The notes under the pieces were generated by a model. The model was not told where the DNA came from. It made no database searches and saw only the letters and a program-made list of their open reading frames with translations. From positions 1 through 35,032 of the forward strand of contig JAJFJA010000039.1 of NCBI GenBank assembly GCA_021774445.1: DNA of 35,032 nt, read 5' to 3'. This stretch comes from Alphaproteobacteria bacterium (lineage in GTDB: Bacteria; Pseudomonadota; Alphaproteobacteria; UBA6615). Position numbers and translations under genes: made by a program. Shown here in pieces: positions 1 through 8,598 of the stretch (positions are counted from its first letter, which is position 1; every line of letters begins with the position of its first letter).

Positions 1-194
1 GGCAGGAAGTGGACCCCGGCCACCATCGCGTCGCTGGTCACGACAAGCGACTGTCCGGCCTCCCAAGGCAAGGCCGCGGCATCATCGGTAAGCCCGAAGG
101 CACCGGCATCTCCTCGCGCCAACGGCGCGAAGAACCGCTCGATCAGGCCGAATTCATCCAGCGCCGGCCCCTTCGGTATCACCAGTTCCGCCAT
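1..194 (-). CDS. thiL: Thiamine-monophosphate kinase ThiL, N-terminal part (cut by window edge)
   Basis: About 64 N-terminal residues are visible, starting from an ATG at 194 and running off the left edge. ThiL phosphorylates thiamine monophosphate to the active cofactor thiamine diphosphate. The visible part carries the family's N-terminal features: a start of the type FGLIERFF, then an acidic metal/nucleotide-binding segment TDDAAAL (usually GDDAA-), then TSDAMVAGVHF, matching the family pattern StDxxVEGVHF. The first 41 bases overlap the 3' end of nusB in another frame, so the two are probably translationally coupled. nusB-thiL adjacency at the end of a riboflavin operon is common in proteobacteria. 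The Gly-to-Thr change before DDAA is the only oddity seen. Catalytic regions further along lie outside the window. Confidence 0.88.
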   Translation of the reverse strand, partial: MAELVIPKGPALDEFGLIERFFAPLARGDAGAFGLTDDAAALPWEAGQSLVVTSDAMVAGVHFL

Positions 195-687
195 TGTCAC
201 GCTCGCCGAACTCATCTTCGCGCAATGTCCGACCCAACCGGTCTAACACGCCGTTGACGAAGGCCGGTTCCTTGCCGCCATAGAACGAGTGCGCCACCTC
301 GACATACTCGCTGATGGTCACCCGCGCCGGCACATCGCCCCGCGACAGCAACTCGTAAGCCCCACACATCATGATGGCGCGCAGCACGATTTCCAGGCGC
401 TCGACTCGGCCCTGATCGTCCAGCACCCCGCCAACCAATTCGCCCAGTTGATCCTTTGCTGTCGCAACCCCGCGCACCAGGTCCAAGAACAGCCCTCTAT
501 TCGCCTCGCGCCCTAACCGGAAGCGTATGAACTCGGCAACCACGGTCTCAACCGCGGCGCCGGTCAAATCCATCTGGTACAGCGCTTGAACCGCCAACAG
601 CCGAGCCACACTGCGCCCGTTCACGCCGCGCCGTGGCCGCTCGGTTCCCTCGCCGTCGGCGCCGGTTTGTGACTCGGCATTCGTCAT
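154..687 (-). CDS. nusB: Transcription antitermination factor NusB
   Basis: A 177-residue protein. NusB binds boxA RNA together with NusE (ribosomal protein S10) in antitermination complexes, mainly on rRNA operons. Family marks are ARLLAVQALYQMDL near residue 28 (usual pattern ARxxAlQaLYq) and PAFVNGVLDRL near residue 140 (usual kFVNGVLdk). The core spans about residues 25-155. It is flanked by a charged N-terminal extension and a Gly/Asp/Glu-rich tail after residue 155, both poorly conserved in general. It lies 84 bases downstream of ribH and overlaps thiL by 41 bases, the usual ribH-nusB-thiL order. No strong Shine-Dalgarno precedes the ATG at 687, so a slightly different start is possible. 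Confidence 0.93.
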   Translation of the reverse strand: MTNAESQTGADGEGTERPRRGVNGRSVARLLAVQALYQMDLTGAAVETVVAEFIRFRLGREANRGLFLDLVRGVATAKDQLGELVGGVLDDQGRVERLEIVLRAIMMCGAYELLSRGDVPARVTISEYVEVAHSFYGGKEPAFVNGVLDRLGRTLREDEFGERDNGGTGDTEGAGAG

Positions 688-771
688 CGCCAGCCCGTCA
701 CGCCATCACGCCGCTTGCCGACCCGTACCTGGAAAAACACAATCAAGAGTCACCTGTTCTGACGATTGGCG

Positions 772-1236
772 CTAGCGTGGATAGAGGTGCAGCTGGGTTT
801 TTATGCCAATCATCCGCAGACAGGCATAGGCGGCAGCACCACCCTTGTTAAGGCCATCGACGGCCGCTCTGACATCCGCTTGCTCGCGGTTTTCCACGGT
901 TAGGATACCGTTGCCCAGGGCCAGACAATAGCGGCAGGCCAAATCCTGTAGCGCCCGCGCCGATTCCACGCAGATATGATCATAATGACTGGTCTCGCCA
1001 CGAATCACGCAGCCCAACGCCACATAACCGTCGAACCGGCGCCGACCGGCGTAGAACTCCATCGACCGTACCGCCATCGCAATCGCGGCCGGCACCTCAA
1101 AGGCCCCCGGTACCGATAGCCTGTCATAAGTCGCCCCGGTCTTCTCAAGTTCCTCGATCGCGCCCCGTGCCAACTCCGCCACGATGTCTTCGTAAAACTG
1201 CCCCTCAACGACCATGATATGAGGTTGTTCGGACAT
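772..1236 (-). CDS. ribH: 6,7-dimethyl-8-ribityllumazine synthase
   Basis: A 154-residue enzyme that condenses 5-amino-6-ribitylamino-uracil with 3,4-dihydroxy-2-butanone 4-phosphate, the penultimate step of riboflavin synthesis. Visible family motifs are PGAFEVP, the long active-site stretch ALGCVIRGETSHYDHIC with the general-base histidine and phosphate-binding GET, and NGILTVENREQA. The open frame extends upstream to 1284, but the ATG at 1236 is preferred. It has an AGGAG about 8 bases upstream, sits 4 bases after the ribBX stop, and gives the usual family N-terminus; the 16 extra residues look like read-through of the ribBX end. It is the last rib gene in the run ribD-ribE-ribBX-ribH. Confidence 0.95.
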   Translation of the reverse strand: MSEQPHIMVVEGQFYEDIVAELARGAIEELEKTGATYDRLSVPGAFEVPAAIAMAVRSMEFYAGRRRFDGYVALGCVIRGETSHYDHICVESARALQDLACRYCLALGNGILTVENREQADVRAAVDGLNKGGAAAYACLRMIGIKTQLHLYPR

Positions 1237-1240
1237 CAGT

Positions 1241-2407
1241 TCACTCCTGCCACAGCGACCGGGTCTCCACGACCCGCAGGCCAAACCCGTCGAGGCCGAC
1301 GATTGAGCGCCGCGAGTTGGAGAGCAAGATCATATTGCGCACGCCTATATCCAGCAAAATCTGCGCCCCTATCCCATAATCGCGCAATTCGCCCACCGGC
1401 TTTCGCGGCTGGGTCATACTTTCGTGGATGCGGTCGCTAAGCGCCGTCGGTCGCGGCTCTCTGATGACCACGACGGCGCCGCGTCCGGCCTCGCCGATCA
1501 TCCTCATCGCCGCCTGCAGGGAGCTGCCGGCAGGACCGTCCTGGCTACCCAGCACGTCCCCGAACAGGTTCAGCGCATGCATCCGCACCAAAACCGGCTC
1601 CTCGCCGCCGACGTCGCCCTTAACCAAGGCCACATGCTCGGCATATTCGACCTTATTGTGATAGACCAGCATCCTGAATTCGCCGCCATATTCGCTGTTG
1701 AGCGTCGTCTCCAGCAGCAGTTCGACGATCCTGTCGTTGCGCCGCCGGAAGGCGATCAAATCCGCGATCGAGCCGATCTTGAGCCCGTGGAATTGCGCAA
1801 ACTTCACCAAATCGGGCAGTCTGGACATCGTGCCGTCGTCGTTCATGATCTCGCAGATCACCGCCGACGGATTGAGCCCGGCCAATCGCGCGATATCGAT
1901 ACTGGCCTCGGTGTGACCGGCCCGCACCAGCGCCCCGCCGTCCCTGGCGGCCAGCGGGAAGATATGCCCCGGCGTGACAATGTTATCGGCAGACGAGCGC
2001 GGATCGATGGCAACGGCGATGGTCCGCGCCCGATCCGGCGCCGAGATACCCGTGGTCACCCCGTCCCGAGCCTCTATGGAAACCGTAAAATTGGTCTGCA
2101 GCCGGTTGGCGTTCGATTGCGGCATCAGCGGTAGACCGAGCTGCTCGATACGCTCCCGCGGCAGCGCCAGGCAGATCAAACCTCGGCCATGAGTGGCCAT
2201 GAAGTTGATCGCCTCCGGCGTCGCCATCTGTGCCGGAATAACGAGATCGCCTTCATTCTCGCGGCCCTCATCGTCGATCAGCACGACCATCTTGCCGTTT
2301 CGGGCGTCTTCTATGACCTCCTCGATCGACGACAGGAAGGCAATATCGTCCACCGCACGGCTCACATCCTGCTTCTTGACGGTCATTGGTGTGTATTCCT
2401 GGCTCAC
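1241..2407 (-). CDS. ribB: 3,4-dihydroxy-2-butanone 4-phosphate synthase with degenerate GTP cyclohydrolase II domain (RibBX-type)
   Basis: A 388-residue two-domain protein. Residues ~20-225 form an intact DHBP synthase, which makes the four-carbon riboflavin precursor from ribulose 5-phosphate: DDEGRENEGDL, THGRGLICLAL, RAGHTEASIDIARLAG and CEIMNDDGTMSRLPDL are all present. Residues ~226-388 align with GTP cyclohydrolase II by the conserved ending LRDYGIGAQIL and NSRRSIVGLDGFGL. The zinc-binding cysteines (normally ECLTGD...RCDCG) are replaced by LNLFGDVLGSQDG, and the RQEGRGIGL segment is also lost. The C-terminal half is therefore probably not a cyclohydrolase, as known for RibBX proteins of alphaproteobacteria, and a separate ribA is expected elsewhere. 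The GTG start overlaps the ribE stop (GTGA) with GGAG upstream. An ATG at 2386 with AGGA is an alternative start. Confidence 0.93.
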   Translation of the reverse strand: MSQEYTPMTVKKQDVSRAVDDIAFLSSIEEVIEDARNGKMVVLIDDEGRENEGDLVIPAQMATPEAINFMATHGRGLICLALPRERIEQLGLPLMPQSNANRLQTNFTVSIEARDGVTTGISAPDRARTIAVAIDPRSSADNIVTPGHIFPLAARDGGALVRAGHTEASIDIARLAGLNPSAVICEIMNDDGTMSRLPDLVKFAQFHGLKIGSIADLIAFRRRNDRIVELLLETTLNSEYGGEFRMLVYHNKVEYAEHVALVKGDVGGEEPVLVRMHALNLFGDVLGSQDGPAGSSLQAAMRMIGEAGRGAVVVIREPRPTALSDRIHESMTQPRKPVGELRDYGIGAQILLDIGVRNMILLSNSRRSIVGLDGFGLRVVETRSLWQE

Positions 2408-3000
2408 TGTTCGCTCCGTTCCAGCAGCCGGCCCGCGTAACGGGCCATTACGTCGACCTCGATATTGACCTGGTCGGACACGGCCAAATCACCCAACGTC
2501 GTTTGTCTCAGGGTATGTGGAATGATGTTCACGGAAAAGCATGTTCCGTCTGCCTCATTTACGGTCAGCGATACCCCGTCGACCGTGATCGAGCCCTTAT
2601 GGGCAATGAAACGAGCCAATTCGGGCGGCACTGAGAACCGCAGCCGCGCATTCTCCCCCTCCGCTTGACGCCCTTCCAAACGACCGACCCCGTCCACATG
2701 GCCCAATACCATGTGACCGCCCAGCTCGTCGCCAACCCGTAGTGAGCGTTCGAGATTGACCGCCATTCCGACCTGCCAGCGCCCCACCGTGGTGCAGGAA
2801 AGGGTTTCGAACGAGGCATCTGCCGCAAACCAGTTCGGTCCCTTCTCGGCGACCGTAAAACACGTGCCGTTACAGGCCACCGACGCGCCGAGCGCGATAT
2901 CCGCCATGTCGTAGGTCGCTTCGATCTCGAGTCGTCGCCCGGCCTCGGTCTCGGCAACCCGCCGCACCCGCCCCAGATCCGTGATAATTCCAGTATACAT
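2404..3000 (-). CDS. ribE: Riboflavin synthase, alpha subunit
   Basis: A 198-residue enzyme that dismutates two molecules of 6,7-dimethyl-8-ribityllumazine into riboflavin and the pyrimidine precursor. It begins MYTGIITDLG, the hallmark N-terminus (usually MFTGIIxxxG). It consists of two tandem lumazine-binding barrels: residues 1 to ~95, then a second repeat beginning GGHMVLGHVDGVG and carrying VDGVSLTVNE. The start at 3000 lies 4 bases after the ribD stop, and the stop overlaps the ribBX start, so ribD-ribE-ribBX are almost certainly translated from one message. No FMN riboswitch sequence was seen in the short gaps upstream. Confidence 0.96.
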   Translation of the reverse strand: MYTGIITDLGRVRRVAETEAGRRLEIEATYDMADIALGASVACNGTCFTVAEKGPNWFAADASFETLSCTTVGRWQVGMAVNLERSLRVGDELGGHMVLGHVDGVGRLEGRQAEGENARLRFSVPPELARFIAHKGSITVDGVSLTVNEADGTCFSVNIIPHTLRQTTLGDLAVSDQVNIEVDVMARYAGRLLERSEQ

Positions 3001-3004
3001 GGCG

Positions 3005-4183
3005 CTACTCCGCTACCTCCCGGACATAGGTTTCCAGCACATCATCGCCAAGGCGCATCTCGCCTCGCCGCTGGAATCCCGGCGCTTCCAAAACGCGGTC
3101 GACGCCCAGGGCCACGGTGGCCGGAATACCATCTCCACCGATGATCGTGGGGGCCCGGAACCACGCAATCTCATCGACCAGCGACGCCCGCATCAGCGAC
3201 GCCACCAGATGCGCACCGCCCTCGACCAGAACCCGCGTCAAACCGCGATCACCCAGGGCTGTTAGCGCCTTCTGCAAGTCAATCCAGCCGTCCGCGGTCG
3301 CCGCCATGGACAGCACTTCAACCCCCACCGCCCGAAATGCCTCGACCCGTTGCGGCTCGGCCGTTGTCGTCGTTACCAGCCAGGTCCGGTGCCGTTGCGC
3401 CGTTTGCACCAGTTTGCTGGTTAGCGGCAGCCTTAGGCGGCTGTCCACGACAATCCGTACCGGTGTCATCTGCGCCAGTCCCGGCAGTCGGCAGTCCAGG
3501 CTCGGATCGTCCCTCGTCGCCGTCTCCGCCCCGACCATGATCCCGTCATGCTGTGCCCGCAACAAGTGGCCCCTGGCCCGCGCCGCCTCCCCTGTAATCC
3601 AGCGCGAATTGCCGGTATGGGAGGCGATCCTGCCATCCAGGCTCGTCGCTGTCTTCCAGGTGACCAGCGGCCGCCCGACCGCTTGACGCATCAAATAACC
3701 GGCATTGAGTGAGCGGGCGGCCTGTTCCCGAACCCCGATCTCCACCGCAATCCCGGCCGCCGCCAGCCGCTTCAGTCCCGAACCGGACACCCGTGCGTCC
3801 GGGTCTTCCGTCGCCGCCACCACGCGGCCGATACCGGCTTGCAACAGCGCCTCCGTGCATGGCGGTGTCTTACCGTGATGGTTGCAGGGCTCGAGGGTCA
3901 CGTAAGCCGTACCCCCGGCGACAGCCTCCGGCCCAAGCCGCGCCGCCGCCGCCAGGGCTTGCGTTTCCGCGTGTGGTCGGCCGCCGGGTTGCGTCCAGCC
4001 ACGCCCCAGCACCCGGCCATCATGAGTACCGGCGCCGACGATAACCGCGCCGACCGCGGGATTGGGCCAGCAATTGCCTAACGCGCGTCGCGCCAGGCCG
4101 AGTGCGAGATCCATGAACCCGGCATCTCTGGCACCGGTCGAGATTTTGCTTGAGATCGCTGAAAGGCTCGGCCCACCGGCCAT
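3005..4183 (-). CDS. ribD: Bifunctional diaminohydroxyphosphoribosylaminopyrimidine deaminase / 5-amino-6-(5-phosphoribosylamino)uracil reductase
   Basis: A 392-residue fusion catalysing the second and third steps of riboflavin synthesis from GTP. The N-terminal deaminase domain has the zinc site PHAETQAL (His71/Glu73) and LEPCNHHGKTPPC (Cys100 and Cys109, counting from the ATG at 4183). The C-terminal NADPH-dependent reductase domain starts around residue 155 with RPLVTWKTATSLDGRIA and NSRWITG, and later VLVEGGAHL. The frame is open to a GTG at 4192. The ATG at 4183 is preferred because GAGG, overlapping the nrdR stop, lies 9 bases before it. The nrdR stop is only a few bases upstream, so co-translation is likely. 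Full length for the family. Confidence 0.95.
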   Translation of the reverse strand: MAGGPSLSAISSKISTGARDAGFMDLALGLARRALGNCWPNPAVGAVIVGAGTHDGRVLGRGWTQPGGRPHAETQALAAAARLGPEAVAGGTAYVTLEPCNHHGKTPPCTEALLQAGIGRVVAATEDPDARVSGSGLKRLAAAGIAVEIGVREQAARSLNAGYLMRQAVGRPLVTWKTATSLDGRIASHTGNSRWITGEAARARGHLLRAQHDGIMVGAETATRDDPSLDCRLPGLAQMTPVRIVVDSRLRLPLTSKLVQTAQRHRTWLVTTTTAEPQRVEAFRAVGVEVLSMAATADGWIDLQKALTALGDRGLTRVLVEGGAHLVASLMRASLVDEIAWFRAPTIIGGDGIPATVALGVDRVLEAPGFQRRGEMRLGDDVLETYVREVAE

Positions 4184-4194
4184 AGCAGCCACCC

Positions 4195-4659
4195 TCAGAC
4201 GTCGTCGGTGGTCAGCTTCTCGCTTCCGATAAAGGCCTCGAAATCCTTCGCCTCGCGGAAGTTCTTATAAACCGAAGCGAAGCGCACATAGGCCACGGAG
4301 TCCAAGTTCGCCAGGGCATCCATGACCATCTCGCCAATGTGCGAAGCTTCGATCTCCGCCTCCCCGGAAGACTCCAGACGCCGTACGATACCGCTGATTA
4401 CCCGATCCACGCGCTCGGCATCGACCGGCCGTTTGCTCAACGAAATGCGCATCGACCTCTCCAACTTGTCCCGGTCGAACGGCACCCGCTGCCCGGACTT
4501 CTTGATGACTGTCAAATCTCGCAGCTGCACCCGCTCAAAGGTCGTGAATCGCGCCCCGCAACTCGGACAGAACCGGCGTCGCCTAATCGCGGTATTATCC
4601 TCGGTCGGCCGGGAATCCTTAACCTGTGTGTCGGCGTGGCTACAGAATGGACATCGCAC
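4195..4659 (-). CDS. nrdR: Transcriptional repressor NrdR
   Basis: A 154-residue repressor of ribonucleotide reductase genes that senses ATP/dATP. The N-terminal zinc ribbon has Cys3, Cys6, Cys31 and Cys34 (MRCPFC ... [11 protein letters not shown]). It is followed by the ATP-cone domain at about residues 49-139, with [16 protein letters not shown] and [13 protein letters not shown]. Length and motifs are typical. It sits between glyA (28 bases upstream) and ribD (11 bases downstream of the nrdR stop). glyA-nrdR-ribD order is widespread in alphaproteobacteria, so this is vertical core synteny. I did not find an NrdR box in this window, which is expected because its targets (nrd genes) are elsewhere. 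Confidence 0.97.
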   Translation of the reverse strand: MRCPFCSHADTQVKDSRPTEDNTAIRRRRFCPSCGARFTTFERVQLRDLTVIKKSGQRVPFDRDKLERSMRISLSKRPVDAERVDRVISGIVRRLESSGEAEIEASHIGEMVMDALANLDSVAYVRFASVYKNFREAKDFEAFIGSEKLTTDDV

Positions 4660-4687
4660 GGGCTTGCCTCCAGCTTCCTATCACCTA

Positions 4688-5995
4688 TCAGGCGGGATAG
4701 ATCGGAAAGCGCGCACACAAGGCTTCGACCCGCTCCCGCACGGACGCTTCCACGGCCGAATTATCGGTCGCATCTACCACCAGGCCGTCCAGCACCTCGG
4801 CCACGAGATCCCCGACCATCTTGAATTCCATGGTGCCGAACCCGCGCGTCGTCGCCGCCGGCGTGCCTAACCGCACGCCCGAAGTGACCGTCGGCTTCTC
4901 GGGATCGAACGGTACACCATTCTTGTTGCAGGTGATGTTGGCCCGTTCCAGGGCCGCCTCGACGACATTGCCGGTCAACCCTTTTGGCCGCAAATCCACC
5001 AGCAACAAATGCGTGTCGGTACCTCCGGACACGATGTCCAGTCCATGGGATTGCAATGTCTCCGACAGCACCTTGGCGTTCTCGACCACCGCTTTCGCGT
5101 AGGATTTGAAGGCCGGCTGTAGCGCTTCCCCGAAGGCCACGGCCTTGCCGGCGATCTGATGCATCAGCGGCCCCCCTTGCAGCCCTGGGAACACCGCTGA
5201 ATTGATCTTCTTTCCCAGCGCCTCGTCCATCGACAGGATCATCCCCCCCCGGGCACCGCGCAGCGTCTTGTGGGTCGTCGTCGTAACCACATGGGCATGT
5301 GGCAGCGGGCTTGGATGCGCACCACCGGCGACCAAGCCGGCGAAATGCGCCATATCCACCATCAGATACGCACCGACCTCGTCCGCTATTTGACGAAATC
5401 GCGGAAAATCGATGAAGCGTGGATAGGCCGATCCTCCGGCGATAATCAACCGCGGTTGATGCTCCTTCGCCTGGTCTGCCACTTCGTCATAGTCGATCAA
5501 CCCATCCTGCCGCCGCACCCCATACTGCACGGCATGGAACCACTTGCCGGACAAGTTCGGCGCCGCCCCGTGGGTCAGATGCCCGCCGGCCGCCAGCGAC
5601 ATACCCATTACCGTATCGCCCGGCTTAAGCAGCGCCAGCATCACCGCTTGATTGGCCTGCGCGCCCGAATGCGGCTGCACATTTGCAAAATGACAACTGA
5701 ATAATGCCTTCGCCCGCTCGATCGCCAGCGCCTCGGCAACATCCACATAACCGCAGCCGGCGTAGTAGCGCCGTCCGGGATAGCCCTCGGCATACTTGTT
5801 CGTCAGCACCGTCCCCACGGCGTCGAGCACGGCCCGCGACACGATATTCTCAGAGGCGATGAGTTCCACCTCGTTTTGCTGCCGGGACAACTCGCCCGCG
5901 ATGGCGCGGCTGATATCGGGATCCGCCTCGGCCAGTCGCCGCGTGAAAAAGTCGCCGGCCGGAGCCCCAGCCTGCTCAATGGCCGTCATCGCCAT
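4688..5995 (-). CDS. glyA: Serine hydroxymethyltransferase
   Basis: A 435-residue PLP enzyme that interconverts serine and glycine while loading a one-carbon unit onto tetrahydrofolate, the main source of C1 units in the cell. The internal-aldimine lysine lies in [16 protein letters not shown]. Other family stretches are [39 protein letters not shown] and [13 protein letters not shown]. The ATG at 5995 has GGTGGAGA just upstream, 13 bases from the rpiB stop. It is full length with no missing residues noticed. One difference from most SHMTs is [10 protein letters not shown] where Pro is more usual (RGPRGG); Ala at this place is conservative. Confidence 0.97.
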   Translation of the reverse strand: MAMTAIEQAGAPAGDFFTRRLAEADPDISRAIAGELSRQQNEVELIASENIVSRAVLDAVGTVLTNKYAEGYPGRRYYAGCGYVDVAEALAIERAKALFSCHFANVQPHSGAQANQAVMLALLKPGDTVMGMSLAAGGHLTHGAAPNLSGKWFHAVQYGVRRQDGLIDYDEVADQAKEHQPRLIIAGGSAYPRFIDFPRFRQIADEVGAYLMVDMAHFAGLVAGGAHPSPLPHAHVVTTTTHKTLRGARGGMILSMDEALGKKINSAVFPGLQGGPLMHQIAGKAVAFGEALQPAFKSYAKAVVENAKVLSETLQSHGLDIVSGGTDTHLLLVDLRPKGLTGNVVEAALERANITCNKNGVPFDPEKPTVTSGVRLGTPAATTRGFGTMEFKMVGDLVAEVLDGLVVDATDNSAVEASVRERVEALCARFPIYPA

Positions 5996-6007
5996 TCTCC
6001 ACCAAGA

Positions 6008-6448
6008 TTATTGTCCAAGCTTGGCCACCCGGCGCGCATGCCGGCCACCTGCGAAAGCTGTTTCGAGGAAGGCCTTAAGACTGTCTTCCGCCACCTGGCG
6101 ACCTATCAATCTCGAGCCAAGCGCCAGGACATTAGCGTCATTGTGCTCCCTCGACAAGCGAGCGCTGGTGACGTCATGGCAGACCGCGGCACGCACTCCC
6201 TTATGCCTGTTGACGGCGATCGAAATGCCGATCCCGGTGCCGCAAACCGCGACCCCAACCGAGGCTCGTCCGGCTTCAATGGCTTCGCCCAGCGCATTGC
6301 CGAAATCCGGATAGTCGACGCTCGTCTCTCCATCGGTGCCCAGATCCAACACCTCATGGCCCCATGCCCGAAGGCACGCCGCAAGAAGCTCCTTCAGCGC
6401 ATAGCCCGCATGATCTGACGCCACGGCTACTATCGGCCGATCCATCAT
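6008..6448 (-). CDS. rpiB: Ribose 5-phosphate isomerase B
   Basis: A 146-residue protein of the RpiB/LacAB family, which interconverts ribose 5-phosphate and ribulose 5-phosphate. Motifs are VAVASDHAGYALK at the N-terminus, SVDYPDFG, and the active-site loop AVCGTGIGISIAVNRHKGVRAAVCHD with the catalytic cysteine. C-terminal Arg-rich residues (GRHARRVAKLGQ) match the phosphate-binding end. The open frame begins with a TTG at 6457. ATGs at 6448 and 6445 are better, with GGGA a few bases before them, and 6448 is chosen here. First gene of the long minus-strand run. rpiB-glyA-nrdR is a common alphaproteobacterial arrangement and RpiB/GlyA products feed the riboflavin and folate steps downstream. 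Confidence 0.94.
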   Translation of the reverse strand: MMDRPIVAVASDHAGYALKELLAACLRAWGHEVLDLGTDGETSVDYPDFGNALGEAIEAGRASVGVAVCGTGIGISIAVNRHKGVRAAVCHDVTSARLSREHNDANVLALGSRLIGRQVAEDSLKAFLETAFAGGRHARRVAKLGQ

Positions 6449-6772
6449 GTATCCCAAATCCCGCCCTCAGCGGCCGCACCCTACCACATCTCGTCGCTTG
6501 CCACCATCACAACACAAGGGCTCGCGGGCCGCGCCCTCATCTCCAGAGGTTCCGCTGCAGGCGGTATTGGGAGAAACTAACGCACCATGCACGCAATGAA
6601 GACCATGTCGATACAGGACCCGACCCTCCGTACCTTAAAAAACCCTTGTAACCAGCGGAATTAAGGTCCTCGCATCAACTGGTTCAATTCGGATTTTTAC
6701 ATGGCGAGCCAATGGGTAGTGACCCCATTACTCTCGAAAGATTTGCTTTCAACTTGACAGGAAGCAAAACCC
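6449..6772. promoter_or_regulatory. Divergent rpiB/mucR intergenic region
   Basis: This ~320-base gap must hold the promoters for the rpiB-thiL run (leftward) and mucR (rightward). No coding frame or RNA gene is recognisable. The mucR-proximal half (about 6625-6770) is visibly more A/T-rich than the surrounding genes, which fits the AT-rich targets known for MucR proteins and would allow autoregulation. An imperfect inverted repeat, AATGGGT-AGTG-ACCCCATT, lies at 6711-6729. A TTGACA at 6754-6759 is too close to the mucR start to be its -35 element. No convincing -35/-10 pair was found on either strand. Confidence 0.4.
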
Positions 6773-7261
6773 ATGCAATTCAAGGCTTGCGGAGTCGTAT
6801 TACCTGTGGGGTCCAAAGTCATGGCCGAAGAAGCGGTTGAAAAAATGCCGCAGATGGAGTTGCTGCGAATGACCGCTGAGGTTGTTTCGGCTTATTTAGG
6901 CAACAACACTGTACCCGCGGCGCAGATATCCGAGGTTATTAAGTCCGTTTACTCCAGCCTCAACGTTCTTGACGGCGAAGCGGGTGAGGGTAAGTCGCAC
7001 TCGCAGCGGCCTGCAGTACCAGTGAAGAAGTCTATATTGCCCGATTACATCGTTTGTCTTGAAGACGGCAAGAAGCTGAAAATGCTTAAGCGGCATCTGC
7101 GCACGACTTACGGCATGACTCCGGACGAATATCGGGCCAAATGGGGCTTGGCGCCGGACTATCCTATGGTCGCGCCGAATTATGCCAAACAGCGCTCGGC
7201 CTTCGCCAAGAAGATTGGCCTCGGGCGCCGCGCCGGCACCACCCGCCACGCCCGGCGCTAG
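6773..7261 (+). CDS. MucR/Ros family transcriptional regulator
   Basis: A 162-residue protein of the MucR/Ros family, global regulators of alphaproteobacteria that bind AT-rich DNA and control exopolysaccharide, motility and cell-cycle genes. The N-terminal oligomerisation part is MELLRMTAEVVSAYLGNN (residues ~28-45). The DNA-binding part runs from DYIVCLEDGKKLKML through the signature WGLAPDYPMVAPNYA to KKIGLG (residues ~91-151). The zinc site is altered: Cys95 and His108 remain, but the second Cys is Asp98 and the last His is Tyr113. Some family members are known to fold with fewer ligands or without zinc. The ATG at 6773 has CAGGAAG 8 bases upstream. Starting at Met17 would give a more typical N-terminus, so the start is not certain. 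Confidence 0.92.
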   Translation: MQFKACGVVLPVGSKVMAEEAVEKMPQMELLRMTAEVVSAYLGNNTVPAAQISEVIKSVYSSLNVLDGEAGEGKSHSQRPAVPVKKSILPDYIVCLEDGKKLKMLKRHLRTTYGMTPDEYRAKWGLAPDYPMVAPNYAKQRSAFAKKIGLGRRAGTTRHARR

Positions 7262-7350
7262 CGCCCAAACACCGATATTCTCGTCAGCCTAGTGGGTCGG
7301 CGGCGTGCTTTCATGATATGGTCGGACACCCGTTCGTTAAGGTGTGAGAC

Positions 7351-8565
7351 ATGGTAATAGCAACCGCCCCGGCCGCCCCCCGCGCCGCTGCCAAAGCCGC
7401 GTTCCAGTGGGACGATCCGCTACTCCTGGCCGACCAGCTTGGCGAGGACGAGCGCATGATCCGTGATGCGGCGCGCGCCTACTGCCAGGACAAGCTCATG
7501 CCGCGGATCCTCGAGGCCAACCGCCATGAGCGCTTCGATCGCGACATCATGACCGAATTCGGCGCCCTCGGTTTCCTTGGTGCCACCTTGCCCGAGGAGT
7601 ATGGCGGCGCCGGGGTCAATCATGTCTGTTACGGGCTTGTCGCCCGTGAAGTCGAGCGGGTCGATTCAAGCTACCGGTCGGCCATGAGCGTGCAGTCGTC
7701 GCTGGTGATGCATCCGATCTTCACCTATGGCTCCGAGGAGCAGCGGCGAAAATACCTGCCCAAGCTGGCGACCGGCGAACATATCGGCTGTTTCGGACTG
7801 ACCGAGCCCGACCACGGCTCCGACCCCGGCAGCATGAAAACCCGCGCCCGCAAGACCGCGGACGGCTGGCGGCTCACCGGCGCCAAGACTTGGATCACCA
7901 ATTCGCCGGTCGCCGACATTTTCGTCGTCTGGGCCAAGGACGATGAAGGCGTGATCCGCGGCTTCGTGCTGGAACGCGGCATGGCCGGCCTCAGCGCCCC
8001 CAAGATCGAGGGCAAATTCTCCCTGCGCGCCTCGGTCACCGGGGAAATTGTCATGCAGGAGGTGCCGGTACCCGACGCCAACCTATTGCCGAACGTGACC
8101 GGCTTGAAGGGCCCCTTTGGCTGTCTGAACAAGGCGCGTTTCGGCATTTCCTGGGGTGCCATGGGGGCTGCCGAGTTCTGCTGGCAAGCCGCCCGCAACT
8201 ATACCCTCGAACGCACCCAGTTCGGCCGGCCTCTGGCGGCCAATCAGCTTATCCAGAAGAAACTGGCCGACATGCAGACGGAAATCGCCCTTGGCCTGCA
8301 AGGCAGCCTTCGTCTCGCCCGGCTGCTCGACGACGGCACCGCAACGCCCGAAATGATCTCCCTGATGAAACGCAACAATTGCGGCAAATCATTGGACATC
8401 GCCCGCACCGCCCGCGACATGCACGGCGGCAACGGCATTTCCGACGAATACCACGTCATCCGCCATGTCATGAACCTCGAGGCCGTCAACACCTATGAGG
8501 GCACGCACGATGTCCATGCGCTCATCCTCGGCCGCGCCCAGACCGGCATCCAGGCCTTCAGTTAA
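7351..8565 (+). CDS. gcdH: Glutaryl-CoA dehydrogenase
   Basis: A 404-residue FAD flavoprotein of the acyl-CoA dehydrogenase family. It oxidises and decarboxylates glutaryl-CoA to crotonyl-CoA in lysine, tryptophan and aromatic degradation. Domain order is helical N-domain, beta-barrel ([32 protein letters not shown]) and helical C-domain. The catalytic Glu lies in [20 protein letters not shown], a stretch that separates GcdH from other acyl-CoA dehydrogenases. AAGGTG stands 7 bases before the ATG. It has no obvious operon partner: the MarR-like gene on the other strand ends 33 bases past its stop. A MarR or LysR regulator near gcdH is frequent, but the convergent orientation here argues against tight coupling. 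Confidence 0.93.
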   Translation: MVIATAPAAPRAAAKAAFQWDDPLLLADQLGEDERMIRDAARAYCQDKLMPRILEANRHERFDRDIMTEFGALGFLGATLPEEYGGAGVNHVCYGLVAREVERVDSSYRSAMSVQSSLVMHPIFTYGSEEQRRKYLPKLATGEHIGCFGLTEPDHGSDPGSMKTRARKTADGWRLTGAKTWITNSPVADIFVVWAKDDEGVIRGFVLERGMAGLSAPKIEGKFSLRASVTGEIVMQEVPVPDANLLPNVTGLKGPFGCLNKARFGISWGAMGAAEFCWQAARNYTLERTQFGRPLAANQLIQKKLADMQTEIALGLQGSLRLARLLDDGTATPEMISLMKRNNCGKSLDIARTARDMHGGNGISDEYHVIRHVMNLEAVNTYEGTHDVHALILGRAQTGIQAFS

Positions 8566-8598
8566 GCGATTCTGGTTGCTTTGAACGACCCGAGGCCG

